This document shows, one piece after another, positions 62,099-64,000 of a DNA stretch of 64,000 nt. Origin of the DNA: CAKSQF01 sp964568425 (GTDB lineage Bacteria > Bacillota > Clostridia > Oscillospirales > CAG-272); NCBI GenBank assembly GCA_964568425.1, contig CAZMPO010000006.1, positions 41,104-105,103 of the forward strand, given 5' to 3'. The translations under genes were made by a program, and so were the position numbers. The notes under the pieces are model-generated. The model did no database searches, was not told the DNA's origin, and saw nothing but the letters and a program-made list of their open reading frames with translations. Numbering within the stretch: position 1 is the stretch's first letter; every line of letters starts with the position of its first letter.

Positions 62099-63478
62099 TC
62101 AAAGCTTTTCGCCGCACTCGAGGCAGAATTTTGCACCCGGGACTACGTTTTTACCGCAGTTTGGGCAAACGGTAACAAATTTATACCCGCATTCGGGACA
62201 GAACTTACCTTTGACGACGGTTTTTCCGCACTCGGGGCATGTGATCGTATCCGACGTGTCGGAAGATGCAACTTTTTCGCCGCATTCGAGGCAGAATTTC
62301 GCCCTCTCAGGCAGTTTTGCGCCGCATTTTGCGCATTTAGCATCCGAGTCTGCCGAGTTCGGCGAGGAAAAGCCCTTGAACATTTCGCCGAGTTGAGGCG
62401 AGAGTGCGCCTGCCGCCGCCATACCGACGCCAAGTCCGATAACATCCCCGCCTGCACCGCCGTTTATGGTCATGTTGCCGAGCCCTTCGGCATATGCTTT
62501 TTGAACATCCGCCGACATAACATCCTTTTGCGTATAACCCTTTGCAGCCATGACCTCTGCCTCTGCAAAGCCCGTCATTTTTGCAGCCTGTGCTTCGGTC
62601 TGCGCTCGTATAAGATCACGCTCCGCCTCTCGCTTTGCGACCTCGGTCTCGGTAAGCTGGCGTTCCATCTCAATCTTGCGCCGAGCCGCAGTTACCTCTG
62701 CCTCGGCATCTGCCTGTGCCGATTTGACAAGTGCATCGGCTTGAATCATTCTTGTTTGGAAGGAAACGGTATGCAGTTCCTTCATTCTTTTGAAGTTCGG
62801 GTCGTCTTCGGGAAGCGCGACATTGGTAATATAGAATTGCGGTACGGTGAGTCCATACTCTTCAAATCCGCCGACAATACTTTGACGCATGATCTCCGAA
62901 AGAGTTTCAAGCTTTTCGTCGATCTCAAGGATATTGATATTATTGGATTTGATAGCGTTTGACAGATTTGCTTTTACCGCGGTGGAGATCATCGGGCGAA
63001 AAGCGTTTTGAATGGATTTTGTGAATCCCGCGCCCTCTTGTCCCCATGCAATTCCATGCATTGTGCCGACAAGCTTCAAGAGAAGCTTACGAGAGTCGGC
63101 GACTGCGAGATTCATCTCACCGCACGCACCTATTTCAAGCGGAATGCCGAGATTGGGGTCCAAAAATCTGACCTTTGAGTCGGTCCCCCACTTTACAGCC
63201 ATTTGAACTGTTTTATTGATGAAGTAGACCTCACAGTGAAACGGTGTCTCGCCGTTTGTCGTTCTGTTTATGAGTCTTCCGAGTTTTGGAATATTTTGTG
63301 TTTCCAAGGTATGACGCCCTGCACCAAAGAGGTCAAGAGCCTGACCGTTCATAAAGAAAATAGCCTCTTGGCTCTCGTGAACGATGAGCTGAGTCATGGA
63401 ATTGAAGTCCTCGCGCGGATGCTTCCATATAAAGGTGCTGTTATCACCCTCGTACTTGATAATGTCGGCTGTTAACAT
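62099..63478 (-). CDS. SPFH-domain protein with three C-terminal zinc ribbons
   Basis: 459 residues. Starts with an SPFH/virion-core-type domain (about 20-255: LIVHESQEAIFFMNGQALDLFGAGRHTLETQNIP; SLSEIMRQ-type helix, FEEYGLTVPQFYITNVALP), like B. subtilis YdjI. A long coiled coil follows (about 255-330: ADALVKSAQADAEAEVTAARRKIEMERQL), then a Gly/Ala-rich stretch, then three zinc ribbons (CAKCG...CLECG, CPECG...CPECG, CPNCG...CLECG; about 385-458). SPFH proteins form ring scaffolds at membranes. AAAGGAG lies 6 nt before the ATG. First gene of the unit, directly after its promoter. Confidence 0.88.
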   Translation of the reverse strand: MLTADIIKYEGDNSTFIWKHPREDFNSMTQLIVHESQEAIFFMNGQALDLFGAGRHTLETQNIPKLGRLINRTTNGETPFHCEVYFINKTVQMAVKWGTDSKVRFLDPNLGIPLEIGACGEMNLAVADSRKLLLKLVGTMHGIAWGQEGAGFTKSIQNAFRPMISTAVKANLSNAIKSNNINILEIDEKLETLSEIMRQSIVGGFEEYGLTVPQFYITNVALPEDDPNFKRMKELHTVSFQTRMIQADALVKSAQADAEAEVTAARRKIEMERQLTETEVAKREAERDLIRAQTEAQAAKMTGFAEAEVMAAKGYTQKDVMSADVQKAYAEGLGNMTINGGAGGDVIGLGVGMAAAGALSPQLGEMFKGFSSPNSADSDAKCAKCGAKLPERAKFCLECGEKVASSDTSDTITCPECGKTVVKGKFCPECGYKFVTVCPNCGKNVVPGAKFCLECGEKL

Positions 63479-63506
63479 AGCAAACTCCTTTTGATTTTTT
63501 TGCTTT

Positions 63507-63530
63507 ACTACATAATTGGCATTATGTGGT
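63507..63530. promoter_or_regulatory. palindrome, copy 1, in the SPFH operon leader
   Basis: ACTACATAAT-TGGC-ATTATGTGGT, 10-bp arms with one mismatch, between the transcription start and the SPFH start codon. Copy 2 is at 63947-63970. Confidence 0.6.
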
Positions 63531-63552
63531 ATAATTCGATGTTTGTGTGACT

Positions 63553-63581
63553 ATTATATCACTATATTACCCGTTTGTCAA
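63553..63581 (-). promoter_or_regulatory. near-perfect promoter of the SPFH-TIR operon
   Basis: Minus strand: TTGACA (63581-63576), 17-bp spacer, TATAAT (63558-63553) with extended TGA. Likely strong and constitutive unless a repressor acts on the palindrome just downstream. Confidence 0.88.
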
Positions 63582-63642
63582 TAGTTTTTTGGCAAATAAC
63601 GTCATAAAAAGTCAAATTATCTGATAAATATCTACCACTAAA

Positions 63643-63676
63643 AGACCAATGAAAAAGCGTGATTTTTCATTGGTCT
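63643..63676 (-). terminator. 14-bp hairpin, terminator on the minus strand
   Basis: AGACCAATGAAAAA (63643-63656) / TTTTTCATTGGTCT (63663-63676), perfect. On the minus strand it is followed by TTTTAG, so it may end a minus-strand transcript coming from beyond the window. Confidence 0.55.
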
Positions 63677-63723
63677 GATCGTCATGCAACAATATGGCAG
63701 AAACTTCAATAATTCAAAGGAAA

Positions 63724-63910
63724 CGCCTCATCCGCCTCGCAAGCTCGGCACCTTCCCCCACCGGGGAAGGCTAATGCGACCGCTTATTCATCACGCCGAG
63801 ATGAAGTGAGCAATAGCTTTGCGTGTTTTTACATCTCGACTGCCGAGATGATCGATCACCGTTGCCTTCCCCGGTGGGGGAAGGTGTCGCCGAAGGCGAC
63901 GGATGAGGCG
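63724..63910. repeat. 187-bp inverted-repeat intergenic element
   Basis: Outer arms CGCCTCATCCG / CGGATGAGGCG (63724-63734 / 63900-63910) and a perfect 23-bp inner arm pair (63749-63771 / 63864-63886, core CCTTCCCC-CCGGGGAAGG). The segment between contains further CGAGATG repeats. No gene. It resembles the non-coding, palindromic intergenic repeats scattered through gut Clostridia genomes. The rest of 63479-64000 holds only the promoter, the hairpin and the two palindromes. Confidence 0.8.
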
Positions 63911-63946
63911 TAAAAATTCGCTTTTTTCGAGATTAAGAGTCGGCGT

Positions 63947-63970
63947 ACCACATAATGCCAATTATGTGGT
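63947..63970. promoter_or_regulatory. palindrome, copy 2
   Basis: ACCACATAAT-GCCA-ATTATGTGGT, perfect 10-bp arms, the inverted form of the sequence at 63507-63530. Confidence 0.65.
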
Positions 63971-64000
63971 TATTTCTAACATCGGAGCAAGCCGAGGGAT

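Overview
This is about 64 kb from a spore-forming, anaerobic, mid-GC Clostridia-type Firmicute, probably an uncultured gut lineage. The evidence is the spoIIGA-sigE pair, a YtvI-like permease, an ispH-rpsA fusion, an oxygen-labile Fe-S serine dehydratase, a 2-hydroxyacyl-CoA dehydratase-type activase, a ClpE-like ATPase, ECF transporter genes next to truA, and many SigA-type TTGAcA-17-TATAAT promoters. Most genes lie on the + strand in tight operons. No rRNA, tRNA, CRISPR array, phage or insertion sequence was seen. The first gene is cut by the window edge.

Layout. 1-5.8 kb: activase (5' partial), a 79-residue orphan with its own promoter and operator-like palindrome, a MATE exporter and a decayed surface-protein gene. 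5.8-10.1 kb: ABC-F ATPase (-), single-chain L-serine dehydratase, AI-2E/YtvI-type permease (-). 10.2-18.5 kb: flavoprotein-cmk-plsC-ispH/rpsA, then a two-gene heterodimeric ABC exporter. 18.5-23.6 kb: gpmI, then a phosphate/sodium-pump operon (pit, DUF47 protein, decarboxylase beta subunit, a 44-residue gamma-like peptide) behind a structured leader that resembles a yybP-ykoY (Mn2+) riboswitch. 23.7-29.7 kb: a 1002-residue secreted multidomain protein followed by proB-proA-proC. 29.8-36.5 kb: ruvC-ruvA-ruvB, a methyltransferase, ecfA1-ecfA2-ecfT-truA. 36.6-45.9 kb: DUF5711-like protein, CvpA, ClpE-like ATPase, a P-type ATPase homologue without its catalytic motifs, an oxidoreductase and a DMT permease. 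46-49.6 kb: CorC/HlyC-type protein, pyridoxamine kinase and a VanY-like protein without its zinc site.

49.7-57 kb is an aromatic amino acid operon (tyrA-aroB-aroA-aroC-pheA-aroEK-aroQ). It encodes every step from DAHP to the Phe and Tyr precursors; only DAHP synthase is absent. It is preceded by a Tyr/Phe-rich 18-residue leader peptide and mutually exclusive hairpins, a textbook ribosome-mediated attenuator. This is the clearest regulatory discovery in the window.

57-58.7 kb holds spoIIGA-sigE with a Spo0A-box-like site. 58.8-63.5 kb (-) is a three-gene unit: an SPFH-domain protein with three zinc ribbons, a four-helix membrane protein, and a zinc ribbon-TPR-TIR-membrane-DUF6273-like protein. 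It is driven by a near-perfect promoter and is the best candidate for an undescribed membrane-associated sensing or defence system. The last 520 bases carry no gene but hold a promoter, two copies of one palindrome, a terminator-like hairpin and a 187-bp inverted-repeat element.
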